Of a DNA stretch of 64,000 bases, positions 42,668 through 56,200 are shown in pieces. The position numbers and the translations under genes are program-made. The notes under the pieces were generated by a model. The model was not told the origin of the DNA. It made no database searches and saw only the letters and a program-made list of their open reading frames with translations. The stretch lies in NCBI GenBank assembly GCA_963855995.1, contig OY979728.1:6931330-6995329 (forward strand), read 5' to 3'. This stretch comes from Muricea muricata (lineage: Eukaryota; Cnidaria; Anthozoa; Malacalcyonacea; Plexauridae). Numbering within the stretch: the first letter of the stretch is position 1; each line of letters begins with the position of its first letter.

Positions 42668-43063
42668 AGTTGTTCTGGTTCCAAACTAAGTTTTTTCATA
42701 TAAAATGACCAAATTCATCATTTTGAGCTAAGTTTAATTTCATGACATTTCATCGCATTTAGGCAAATTTCAAAAATTCAGGCCAATATACCAAAGTGGG
42801 AAAGTTCAAACATAGTCGGAAAGTTCAAACATTAGCAGAGTGTCCGAAGTACATCTCTTGTGCCCCAAACTTAGCTAAAATCCAAGCGTGTGCTGATCTG
42901 GTAATGCGTGAAGAATTTTACACCATTTCCATGTAATATGGGAAAATGCCGAATGAAAACATTTACCACATACAAGGCCAGTGTTCAGCCAAAATAGGTG
43001 AAAAGAGTTAAATTCTAAAACAGCAATAAAATAAGTTGTTCTGGTTCCAAACTAAGTTTTTTC
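42668..43063 (+). repeat. 355-bp satellite remnant right of DIRS, copy 2
   Basis: About one monomer. It differs from copy 1 by a 5-bp local duplication (AAGTTTAATTTCATG) and a few substitutions. Confidence 0.9.
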
Positions 43064-44259
43064 TATGTGGAAATGTGGTAACACTTTTTCCCACGTAATA
43101 CAAAAGTATACAAAATTCGCAAACTTCACAGTACTATATTTTCGACATTTTTCAGTATTTTAAAACCAATTTTTAAATTTCACTAAATTTAGGAAGCTCT
43201 TTCCAATTGTCCTAAAATTGTTTTCAGATTTAAAAGTTTGCCTGATTGGGGAATGGTCCATTGTGTTGACGTCAAGCACATATCATTACCACTTCCACCA
43301 CCAATACCTCGACGAATGAAATCCGAACTTTGAGTTTCAGCCCAGCTTAGGGAGCCTGATATGGAGCCTGAGATGGACTCATTATGCACTCTCAAATGAC
43401 ATACAAAACTTGTAAGTTAGGTCCAGTGTGCGTGAGAAGATGACATCACAAGCTATTTGAATGTTTTAAAACAATGTATATCTGGAAAACGAGACAAGTT
43501 ATTGAGAAACTAAAAACAAGTTTCGGTTTATTTTGATACGATGCTCGACTGAGATCAAGAGAAGACAAATGATTTTTAATTACAATATTGAAATCCATCT
43601 TTAAAATGTTTTCAGAACGAAGCTTTTTTGTACACACAGGTTCCCTGAACGTCAAAAACACGTCAACGGATGGATATAGAAGGCGATTTGCATCCATGAC
43701 TTTTAAGTTCCGCTCACACTAGCAATCGTGTCTGCAGGAAATTTCCTGCAATTGTCTAAATTCTGCTTCTGAATCTAAGATAACGCCGGAGCATAACTCC
43801 TTGCTGACTGGTTTTGACCACCGGTCAACATTACAAAGACGAAACGTAAAAGAATGAAAGACAAATTAGAAGTAAAAGAATGAGAGGAAAATTAGAAGAC
43901 TATGAGAGCATGTTTGACACAAGAGAAAACAAAAAAGTGTGTGCATTACAAAACGAACTACTTATCGACATCGCGGCTACGGTGGTATGCCAACAAAGCT
44001 CGCAATCGGATAGTCCGGCGAAGTATGACGTCAAAGATAATTAAGTCATTGATCATCCGTGTGAAAGAGGATGCGAAATGACGCACATCACATCCGTTTC
44101 GTGTGCTTTTTAAAACTACAAGACAGATTGGGTTATAGTTTGAAGAGGTTGCAAATACAGCGGCGACGGATAGACTGAAATTGAAGAAACACTACTTATA
44201 TTAGTAATACTGGTAAGTACCTACCTATAATGTATAAAGTTGTTATTAAAAACGTTCTA
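43064..44259. other. duplicated unique segment, copy 2, with empty TTAA site and promoter-like end
   Basis: Matches 17965-18945 plus 20152-20370, without the 1,206-bp transposon. The empty target is the single TTAA at 44041-44044. It retains TGACGTCA at 44026-44033, only ~10 bp from that site, and the splice donor CTG|GTAAGTA (intron from 44213). No gene recognised; the two minus-strand open frames of copy 1 persist with one residue change each. Confidence 0.7.
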
Positions 44260-44285
44260 CAGGGTGTATAAAAAAAAACGGAGTC
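44260..44285 (+). repeat. fold-back MITE end fragment at duplication breakpoint
   Basis: CAGGGTGTATAAAA and the following bases match the first ~26 bp of the element at 20371, then switch to 322-bp satellite. This is the right breakpoint of the duplicated segment. Confidence 0.8.
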
Positions 44286-47200
44286 GGAGTTAAGCGCAAT
44301 GATGTACTGCAATCACGGACCTAAAAGAGACCTTCTAAATGGAAATTTCACATTTTAGCAAGTCGGGAATCTGGTTTTCGGCGCTCAAACCATTGAGATG
44401 AGCGAAATAACATGTTGAAATGAGAAACCTATAACTTGCTTGTAAACTGAAAAGAAACGTTCTTAGAACCATCAAAATCCCGTTTTAAGCGTTCTAGAAG
44501 CGATTTGAGCCCAAAAACATGCTCTAATTACAAACTAAAAACTGCCGTCTTAAATCGATCACAGCCCCGTTTTAAAACTTAAAATAATGTTTTCAGTGCT
44601 AAGGTGAACGCGTTGAGCGCAATGATATACTGCAATCACGGACCTAAAAGAGACCTTCTAAATGGAAATTGCACAACTTAGCAAGTCGGGAATCATGTTT
44701 TCGGCGCTCAAACCATCGAGATGAGCGAAATAACATGTTGAAATGAGAAACCTATAACTTGCAGGTAAACTGAAAAGAAACGATCTTAGAACCATCAAAA
44801 TCGCGTTTTAAGCGTTCTTGAAGCGATTTGAGCGTAAAAACATGCTCAAATCACCAACTAAAAATTGCCGTCTTAAATTGATCACGGCCCCGTTTTAGAG
44901 CTTAAAATGGTGTTTTCAGTGCTAAAGTGAACGAGTTGAGCGCAATGATGTACTGCAATCACGGACCTAAAAGAAACCTTCTAAATGGAAATTGCACAAC
45001 TTAGCAAGTCGGGAACCATGTTTTTGGCGCTAAAACCATCGAGATGAGCGAAATAACATGTTGAAATGAGAAACCTATAACTTGCTTGTAAACTGAAAAG
45101 AAACAATCTTAAAACCATCAAAATCGCGTTTTAAGCGTTCTAGAAGCGATTTGAGCGTAAAAACATGCTCAAATTACCAACTAAAAATTGCCGTCTTAAA
45201 TCGATCCCGGCGACGTTTTAGAGCTTAAAATGGGGTTTTCAGTGTTAAAGTGAACGAGTTGAGCGCAATGATGTACTGCAATCACGGACCTAAAAGAGAC
45301 TTTCTAAATGGAAATTGAAAACTTAGCAAGTCAATTACGAACTGCCTCTAGTAAGAAAAGGAAGGTATAAAAGGTCGTTTGTAAATCGTTGTTTGTTCAA
45401 CTTAGTTTAGATCCTAATGTGTCTCAACAATTTACTGTTTTTTTTAACAATCGTAAATAAATACAGTAACAGTCTTTTTTAAATTGATTGTAAATATAAT
45501 AGTAATTCGTTTTAACCATATACTACAGACTGTAATTATTTTATCATTGTAAACTCAGACGGGTGTTTCTGAGTATTCCAATAAAGACTATTATTATTAT
45601 TATTATTATTATTATTAAGTCGGGAATCATGTTTTTGGCGCTCAAACCATCGAGATGAGCGAAATAACATGTTGAAATGAGAAACCTATAACTTCTTGTA
45701 AACAGAAAAGAAACGATCTTAGAACCACCAACATCGCGTTTTAAGCGTTCTAGAAGCGATCTGAGCGTAAAAATATGCTCAAATCAGCAACTAAAAATTT
45801 CCGTCTTAAATCGATCACGGCCCCGTTTTAAAGCTTAAAATGATGTTTTCAGTGCTAAAGTGAACGAGTTGAGCGCAATGATGTACTGCAATCACGGACC
45901 TAAAAGAGACCTTCTAAATGGAAATTGAAAACTTAGCAAGTCGGGAATCATGTTTTCGGCGCTCAAGCCATCGAAATGAGCGAAATAACATGTTGAAATG
46001 AGAAACCTATAACTTGCTTGTAAACAGAAAAGAAACGATCTTAGAACCATCAAAATCCCGTTTTAAGCGTTCTAAAAGCGATTTGAGCGTAAAAACATGC
46101 TCATATCACCAACTAAAAATTGCCGTCTTAAATTGATAACGACGACGTTTTAGAGCTTAAAATGGTGTTTTCAATGCTAAAGTGAACGAGTTGAGCGCAA
46201 TGATGTACTACAATCACGGACCTAAAAGAGACCTTCTAAATGGAAACTGCACAACTTAGCAAGTCGGGAATCATGTTTTCGGCGCTCAAACCATCGAGAT
46301 GAGCGAAATAACATGTTGAAATGAGAAACCTATAACTTTCTTGTAAACTGAAAACAAACGATCTTAGAACCATCAAAATCAAGTTTTAAGCGTTCTAGAA
46401 GCGATTTGAGCGTAAAAACATGCTCATATCACCAACTAAAAATTGCCGTCTTAAATCGATCCCGGCGATGTTTTAGAGCTTAAAATGATGTTTTCAGTGC
46501 TAAAGTGAACAAGCTAAGCGCAATGATGTACTGCAATCACGGACCTAAAAGAGACCTTCTAAATGGAAATTGAAAACTTAGCAAGTCGGGAATCATGTTT
46601 TCAGCGCTCAAACCATCGACATGAGCGAAATGACATGTTGAAATGAGAAACCTATAACTTGCTTGTGAACTGAAAAGAAACGATCTTAGAACCATCAAAA
46701 TCCCGTTTTAAGCGTTCTAGAAGCGATTTGAGCGTAAAAACATGCTCAAATCACCAACTAAAAATTGCCGTCTTTAATCGATAAGAACGACGTTTTAGAG
46801 CTTAAAATGATGTTTTCAGTGCTAAAGTGAACGAGTTGAGCGCAATGATGTACTGCAATCTTGGACCTAAAAGAGACCTTCTAAATGGAAATTGAAAACT
46901 TAGGAAGTCGGGAATCATGTTTTCGGCGCTCAAACCATCGAAATGAGCGAAATAACATGTTGAAATGAGAAACCTATAACTTGCTTGTAAACTGAAAAGA
47001 AACGATCTTAGAACCATCAAAATCGCGTTTTAAGCGTTCTGGAAGCGATTTGAGCGTAAAAACATGCTCATATCAGCAACTAAAAATTGCCGTCTTAAAT
47101 CGATCCCGGCGATGTTTTAGAGCTTAAAATGATGTTTTCAGTGCTAAAGTGAACAAGTTAAGCGCAATGATGTACTGCAATCACCGACCTAAAAGAGACC

Positions 47201-50200
47201 TTCTAAATGGAAATTGAAAACTTAACAAGTCGGGAATCATGTTTTCGGCGCTCAAACCATCGAGATGAGCGAAATAACATGTTGAAATGAGAAACCTATA
47301 ACTTTCTTGTAAACTGAAAACGAACGATCTTAGAACCATCAAAATCGCGTTTTAAGCGTTCTAGAAGCAATTTGAGCGTAAAAACATGCTCAAATCACCA
47401 ACTAAAAATTGCCGTCTTTAATCGATAAGAACGACGTTTTAGAGCTTAAAATGATGTTTTCAGTGCTAAAGTGAACGAGTTGAGCGCAATGATGTACTGC
47501 AAGCTTGGACCTAAAAGAGACCTTCTAAATGGAAATTGAAAACTTAGCAAGTCCGGAATCATGTTTTCGGCGCTCAAACCATCGAAATGAGCGAAATAAC
47601 ATGTTGAAATGAGAAACCTATAACTTGCTTGTAAACAGAAAAGAAACGATCTTAGAACGATCAAAATCCCGTTTTAAGCGTTCTAAAAGCGATTTGAGCG
47701 TAAAAACATGCTCATATCACCAACTAAAAATTGCCGTCTTAAATTGATAAGGACGACGTTTTAGAGCTTAAAATGGTGTTTTCAGTGCTAAAGTGAACGA
47801 GTTGAGCGCAATGACGTAATGCAATCACGGACCTAAAAGAGACCTTCTAAATGGAAACTGCACAACTTAGCAAGTCGGGAGTCATGTTTTCGGCGCTCAA
47901 ACCATCGAGATGAGCGAAATAACACGTTGAAATGAGAAACCTATAACTTGCTTGTAAACTGAAAAGAAACGATCTTAGAACCATCAAAATCCCGTTTTAA
48001 GCGTTCTAGAAGCGATTTGAGCGTAAAAACATGCTCAAATCACCAACTAAAAATTGCCGTCTTTAATCGATAAGAACGACGTTTTAGAGCTTAAAATGAT
48101 GTTTTCAGTGCTAAAGTGAACGAGTTGAGCGCAATGATGTACTGCAATCTTGGACCTAAAAGAGACCTTCTAAATGGAAATTGAAAACTTAGAAAGTCGG
48201 GAATTATGTTTTCGGCGCTCAAACCATCGAAATGAGCGAAATAACATGTTGAAATGAGAAACCTATAACTTGCTTGTAAACAGAAAAAAAACCATCTTAG
48301 AACGATCAAAATCCCGTTTTAAGCGTTCTAAAAGCGATTTGAGCGTAAAAACATGCTCATATCACCAACTAAAAATTGCCGTCTTAAATTGATAAGGACG
48401 ACGTTTTAGAGCTTAAAATGGTGTTTTCAGTGCTAAAGTGAACGAGTTGAGCGCAATGACGTAATGCAATCACGGACCTAAAAGAGACCTTCTAAATGGA
48501 AACTGCACAACTTAGCAAGTCGGGAATCATGTTTTCGGCGCTCAAACCATCGAGATGAGCGAAATAACACGTTGAAATGAGAAACCTATAACTTTCTTGT
48601 AAACTGAAAACAAACGATTTTAGAACCATCAAAATCAAGTTTTAAGCGTTCTAGAAGCGATTTGAGCGTAAAAACATGCTCAAATCACCAACTAAAAATT
48701 GCCGTCTTAAATCGATCCCCGCGACGTTTTAGAGCTTATAATGATGTTTTCAGTGCTAAAGTCAACGAGTTGAGCGCAATGATGTACTGCAATCACGGAC
48801 CTAAAACAGACCTTCTAAATGGAAATTGAAAACTTAGCAAGTCGGGAATCATGTTTTCGGCGCTCAAACCATCGAGATGAGCGAAATGACATGTTGAAAT
48901 GAGAAACCTATAACTTGCTTGTAAACTGAAAAGAAACGATCTTAGAACCATCAAAATCACGTTTTAAGCGTTCTAGAAGCGATTTAAGCGTAAAAACATG
49001 CTCAAATCACCAACTAAAAATTGCCGTCTTTAATCGATAAGGACGACGTTTTCGAGCTTAAAATGGTGTTTTCAGTGCTAAAGTGAAGGAGTTGAGCGCA
49101 ATGTTGTACTGCAATCACGGACCTAAAAGAGACCTTCTAAATGGAAATTGAAAACTTAGCAAGTCGGGAATCATGTTTTCGGCGCTCAAACCATCGAAAT
49201 GAGCGAAATAACATGTTGAAATGAGAAACCTATAACTTGCTTCCAAACAGAAAAGAAACGATCTTAGAACCATCAAAATCCCGTTTTGAGAGTTCTAAAA
49301 GCGATTTGAGCGTAAAAACATGCTCATATCACCAACTAAAAATTGCGGTCTTAAATTGATAAGGACGACGTTTTAGAGCTTAAAATGGTGTTTTCAGTGC
49401 TAAAGTGAACGAGTTGAACGCAATGATGTACTGCAATCACGGACCTAAAAGAGACCTTCTAAATTGAAACTGCACAACTTAGCAAGTCGGGAATCATGTT
49501 TTCGGCGCTCAAACCATCGAGATGACTGAAATGACATGTTGAAATGAGAAACCTATAACTTGCAGGTAAACTGAAAACAAACGATCTTAGAACCATCAAC
49601 ATCGCGTTTTAAGCGTTCTAGAAGCGATCTGAGCGTAAAAACATGCTCAAATCACCAACTAAAAATTGCCGTCTTAAGTTGATGACGGCCCCGTTTTTGA
49701 GCTTAAAATGGTGTTTTCAGTGCTAAAGTGAACGAGTTAAGCTCATTGATCTACTGCAATCACGGACCTAAAAGAGACCTTATAAATGGAAATTGCAGAA
49801 CTTAGCAAGTCAAGAATCATGTTTTCGGCGCTCAAACCATCGAGATGACCGAAATAACATGTGTAAATGAGAAACCTATAACTTGCTTGTAAACTGAAAA
49901 GCAACGATCTTAGAACAATCAAAATCGCGTTTTAAGCGTTCTAGAAACGATTTGAGCGTAAAAACATGCTCAAATCACCAACTAAAAATGGCCGTCTTAA
50001 GTCGATCTTGCTACGTTTTAGAGCTTAAAATGGTGTTTTCAGTGCTAAAGTGAACGAGTTAAGGGCAATGATGTACTGCATTCACAAACCTAAAAGAGAC
50101 CCTCTAAATAGAAATTTCACAACTTAGCAAGTCGGGAATCATGTTTTCGGCGCTCAAACATTCGAGATGAGCGAAATAACATGTTGAAATGAGAAACCTA

Positions 50201-53200
50201 TAACTTGCTTGTAATTTGAAAAGAAACGATCTTAGAACCATTAAAATCGCGTTTTAAGCGTTCTAGAGGCGATTTGAGCGTAAAAACATGCCCAAATCAC
50301 CAACTAAAAATTGCCGTCTTAAATCGATCACGGCCTCGTTTTCAAGCTTAAAATGATGTTTTCAGTGCTAAAGTGAACGAGTTGAGCGCAATGATGTACT
50401 GCAATCACGGACCTAAAAGAGACCTTCTAAATGGAAATTGCACAACTTAGCAAGTCGGGAATCATGTTTTCGGCGCTCAGACCATCGAGATGAGCGAAAT
50501 AACATGTTGAAATGAGAAACCTATAACTTGCATTTAAACTGAAAAGAAACGATCTTAGAACCACCAACATCGCGTTTTAAGCGTTCTAGAAGCGATCTGA
50601 GCGTCAAAACATGCTCAAATCACCAACTGAAAATTGCCGTCTTATATCGATCACGGCCCCGTTTTAAAGCTTAAAATGATGTTTTCAGTGCTAAAGTGAA
50701 CGCGTTGAGCGCAATGATGTACTGCAATCACGGACCTAAAAGAGACCTTCTAAATGGAAATTGCACATTTTAGCAAGTCGGGAATCTTGTTTTCGGCGCT
50801 CAAACCATTGAGATGAGCGAAATAACATGTTGAAATGAGAAACCTATAACTTGCAGGTAAACTGAAAAGAAACGATCTTAGAACAATCAAAATCGCGTTT
50901 TAAGCGTTCTAGAAGCGATTTGAGCGTAAAAACATGCTCAAATCACCAACTAAAAATTGCCGTCTTAAATTGATCACGGCCCCGTTTTTGAGCTTAAAAT
51001 GGTTTTTTCAGTGCTAAAGTGAACGAAATGAAAGCAATGATGTACTGCAATCACGGACCTAAAAGAGACCTTCTAAATGGAAATTGCAGAACTTAGCAAG
51101 TCAAGAATCATGTTTTCGGCGCTCAAAGCATCGAGATGAGCGAAATAACATGTTGAAATGAGAAACCTATAACTTGCTTGTAATTTGAAAAGAAACGATC
51201 TTAGAACCATTAAAATCGCGTTTTAAGCGTTCTAGAGGCGATTTGAGCGTAAAAACATGCTCAAATCACCAACTAAAAATTGCCGTCTTAAATTGATCAC
51301 GGCCCCGTTTTTGAGCTTAAAATGGTGTTTTTAGTGCTAAAGTGAACGAGTTAAGCGCATTGATGTACTGCAATCACGGACCTAAAAGAGACTTTCTAAA
51401 TGGAAATTGCAGAACTTAGCAAGTCAAGAATCATGTTTTCGGCGCTCAAACCATCGAGATGAGCGAAATGACATGTTGAAATGAGAAACCTATAACTTGC
51501 TTGTAATTTGAGAAGAAACGATCTTAGAAACATTAAAATCGCGTTTTAAGCGTTCTAGAGGCGATTTGAGCGTAAAAACATGCTCAAATCACCAACTAAA
51601 AATTGCCGTCTTAAATTGATCACGGCCCCGTTTTTGAGCTTAAAATGGTGTTTTCAGTGCTAAAGTGAACGAAATGAAAGCAATGATGTACTGCAATCAC
51701 GGACCTAAAAGACACCTTCTAAATGGAAAATGCAAAACTAAGCAAGTCGGGAATCATGTTTTCGGCGCTCAAACCATCGAGATGAGCGAAATAACATGTT
51801 GAAATGAGAAACCTATAACTTGCAGGTAAACTGAAAAGAAAAGATCTTAGAACCTTTAACATCGCGTTTTAAGCGTTCTAGAAGCGATCTGAGCGTCAAA
51901 ACATGCTCAAATCACCAACTGAAAATTGCCGTCTTATATCGATCACGGCCCCGTTTTAAAGCTTAAAATGATGTTTTCAGTGCTAAAGTGAACGCGTTGA
52001 GCGCAATGATGTACTGCAATCACGGACCTAAAAGAGACCTTCTAAATGGAAATTGCACATTTTAGCAAGCCGGGAATCTTGTTTTCGGCGCTCAAACCAT
52101 TGAGATGAGCGAAATAACATGTTGAAATGAGAAACCTATAACTTGCAGGTAAACTGAAAAGAAACGATCTTAGAACAATCAAAGTTGCGTTTTTAGCGTT
52201 CTAGAAGCGATTTGAGCGTAAAAACATGCTCAAATCACCAACTAAAAATTGCCGTCTTAAATTGATCACGGCCCCGTTTTTGAGCTTAAAATGGTGTTTT
52301 TAGTGCTAAAGTGAACGAGTTAAGCGCATTGATGTACTGCAATCACGGACCTAAAAGAGACTTTCTAAATGGAAATTGCAGAACTTAGCAAGTCAAGAAT
52401 CATGTTTTCGGCGCTCAAACCATCGAGATGAGCGAAATAACATGTTGAAATGAGAAACCTATAACTTGCTTGTAATTTGAGAAGAAACGATCTTAGAACC
52501 ATTAAAATCGCGTTTTAAGCGTTCTAGAGGCGATTTGAGCGTAAAAACATGCTCAAATCACCAACTAAAAATTGCCGTCTTAAATCGATCACGGCCCCGT
52601 TTTTGAGCTTAAAATGGTGTTTTCAGTGCTAAAGTGAACGAGTTAAGGGCAATGATGTACTGCATTCACAAACCTAAAGGAGACCCTCTAAATAGAAATT
52701 GCACAACTTAGCAAGTCAGGAATCATGTTTTCGGCGCTCAAACCATCGAGATGAGCGAAATAACATGTTGAAATGAGAAACCTATAACTTGCTTGTAATT
52801 TGAAAAGAAACGATCTTAGAACCATTAAAATCACGTTTTAAGCGTTCTAGAGGCGATTTGAGCGTAAAAACATGCTCAAATCACCAACTAAAAATATCCG
52901 TCTTAAATCGATAAGGACGACGTTTTAGAGCTTAAAATGGTGTTTTCAGTGCTAAAATGAACGAGTTGAGCGCAATGATGTACTGCAATCACGGACCTAA
53001 AAGAGACCTTCTAAATGGAAAATGCACAACTAAGCAAGTCAGGAATCATGTTTTCGGCGCTCAAACAATCGAGATGAGCGAAATAACATGTTGAAATGAG
53101 AAACTTATAACTTGCTCGTAAACTGAAAAGAAACGATCTTAGAACCTTTAACATCGCGTTTTAAGCGTTCTAGAAGCGATCTGAGCGTCAAAACATGCTC

Positions 53201-56200
53201 AAATCACCAACTGAAAATAGCCGTCTTATATCGATCACGGCCCCGTTTTAAAGCTTAAAATGGTGTTTTCAGTGCTAAAGTGAACGCGTTGAGCGCAATG
53301 ATATACTGCAATCACGGACCTAAAAGAGACTTTCTAAATATAAAAATTGCACATTTTAGCAAGTCGGGAATCATGTTTTCGGCGCTCAAACCATTGAGAT
53401 GAGCGAAATAACATGTTGAAATGAGAAACCTATAACTTGCAGGTAAACTGAAAAGAAACGATCTTAGAACAATCAAAATCGCGTTTTAAGCGTTCTAGAA
53501 GCGATTTGAGCGTAAAAACATGCTCAAATCACCAACTAAAAATTGCCGTCTTAAATCGATAAGGACGACGTTTTAGAGCTTAAAATGGTGTTTTCAATGC
53601 TAAAGTGAACGACTTGAGCGCAATGATGTACTGCAATCACGGACCTAAAAGAGACCTTCTAAATGGAAAATGCACAACTAAGCAAGTCGGGAATCATGTT
53701 TTCGGCGCTCAAACCATCGAGATGAGCGAAATAACATGTTGAAATGAGAAACCTATAACTTATTCGTAAACTTAAAAGAAACGATCTTAGAACCTTTAAC
53801 ATCGCGTTTTAAGCGTTCTAGAAGCGATCTGAGCGTCAAAACATGCTCAAATCACCAACTGAAAATTGCCGTCTTATATCGATCACGGCCCCGTTTTCAA
53901 AGCTTAAAATGATGTTTTCAGTGCTAAAGTGAACGCGTTGAGCGCAATGATGTACTGCAATCACGGACCTAAAAGAGACCTTCTAAATGGAAATTGCACA
54001 ATTTAGCAAGCCGGGAATCTTGTTTTCGGCGCTCAAACCATTGAGATGAGCGAAATAACATGTTGAAATGAGAAACCTATAACTTGCAGGTAAACTGAAA
54101 AGAAACGATCTTAGAACAATCAAAGTTGCGTTTTAAGCGTTCTAGAAGCGATTTGAGCGTAAAAACATGCTCAAATCACCAACTAAAAATTGCCGTCTTA
54201 AATTGATCACGGCCCCGTTTTTGAGCTTAAAATGGTGTTTTTAGTGCTAAAGTGAACGAGTTAAGCGCACTGATGTACTGCAATCACGGACCTAAAAGAG
54301 ACTTTCTAAATGGAAATTGCAGAACTTAGCAAGTCAAGAATCATGTTTTCGGCGCTCAAACCATCGAGATGAGCGAAATAACATGTTGAAATGAGAAACC
54401 TATAACTTTCTTGTAATTTGAGAAGAAACGATCTTAGAACCATTAAAATCGCGTTTTAAGCGTTCTAGAGGCGATTTGAGCGTAAAAACATGCTCAAATC
54501 ACCAACTAAAAATTGCCGTCTTAAATTGATCACGGCCCCGTTTTTGAGCTTAAAATGGTGTTTTCAGTGCTAAAGTGAACGAGTTAAGCGCATTGATGTA
54601 CTGCAATCACGGACCTAAAAGAGACCTTCTAAATGGAAAATGCACAACTAAGCAAGTCGGGAATCATGTTTTCGGCGCTCAAACCATCGAGATGAGCGAA
54701 ATAACATGTTGAAATGAGAAACTTATAACTTGCTCGTAAACTGAAAAGAAACGATCTTAGAACCTTTAACATCGCGTTTTAAGCGTTCTAGAAGCGATCT
54801 GAGCGTCAAAACATGCTCAAATCACCAACTGAAAATTGCCGTCTTATATCGATCACGCCGCCTTTTAAAGCTTAAAATGATGTTTTCAGTGCTAAAGTTA
54901 ACGCGTTGAGCGCAGTGATGTACTGCAATCACGGACCTAAAAGAGACCTTCTAAATGGAAATTGCAGAACTTAGCAAGTCAAGAATCATGTTTTCGGCGC
55001 ACAAAGCATCGAGATGAGCGAAATAACATGTTGAAATGAAAAACCTATAACTTGCTTGTAATTTGAAAAGAAACGATCTTAGAACCATTAAAATCGCGTT
55101 TTAAGCGTTCTAGAGGCAATTTGAGCGTAAAAACATGCTCAAATCACCAACTAAAAATGGCCGTCTTAAATCGATCCCGGCGACGTTTTAGAGCTTAAAA
55201 TGGTGTTTTCAGTGCTAAAGTGAACGAGTTAAGGGCAATGACGTACTGCATTCTCAAACCTAAAAGAGACCCTCTTAATAGAAATTGCACAACTTAGCAA
55301 GTCGGGAATCATGTTTTCGGCGCTCAAACCATCGAGATGACCGAAATAACATGTGTAAAAGAGAAACCTATAACTTGCTTGTAAACTGAAAAGCAACGAT
55401 CTTAGAACCATCAAAATCGCGTTTTAAGCGTTCTAGAAACGATTTGAGCGTAAAAACATTCGCTAATCACGAACTAAAATCTGCCGTCTTAGATCGATCA
55501 CGGCCACGTTTTAGAGCTTAAAATGGTGTTTTCAGTGCTAAAGTGAACGAGTTAAGCGCAATGACGTACTGCAATCACTGACCTAAAAGAGACCTTCTAA
55601 ATGGAAATTGCAGAACTTAGCAAGTCAAGAATCATGTTTTCGGCGCTCAAACCATCGAGTTGAGCGAAATAACATGTTGAAATGAGAAACCTATAACTTA
55701 TTTGTAAGCTGAAAATAAACGATCTTAGAACCTTCAAAATCCCGTTTTAAGCGTTCTAGAACCGATTTAAGCGTAAAAACATGCTCAAATCACCAACTAA
55801 AAATTGCCGTCTTAAATCGATAAGGACGACGTTTTAGAGCTTAAAATGGTGTTTTCAGTGCTAAAACGAACGAGTTGAGCGCAATGATGTACTGCAATCA
55901 CGGACCTAAAAGAGACCTTCTAAATGGAAAATGCACAACTAAGCAAGTCGGGAATCATGTTTTCGGCGCTCAAACAATCGAGATGAGCGAAATAACATGT
56001 TGAAATGAGAAACTTATAACTTGCTCGTAAACTGAAAAGAAACGATCTTAGAACCTTTAACATCGCGTTTTAAGCGTTCTAGAAGCGATCTGAGCGTCAA
56101 AACATGCTCAAATCACCAACTGAAAATTGCCGTCTTATATCGATCACGGCCCCGTTTTAAAGCTTAAAATGATGTTTTCAGTGCTAAAGTGAACGCGTTG

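Noticed and set aside
45333..45370. SKKRKV before a stop as a nuclear localisation signal in the LINE fragment
   Set aside because: Only a few codons upstream of a 3' UTR with no supporting frame; a chance match.
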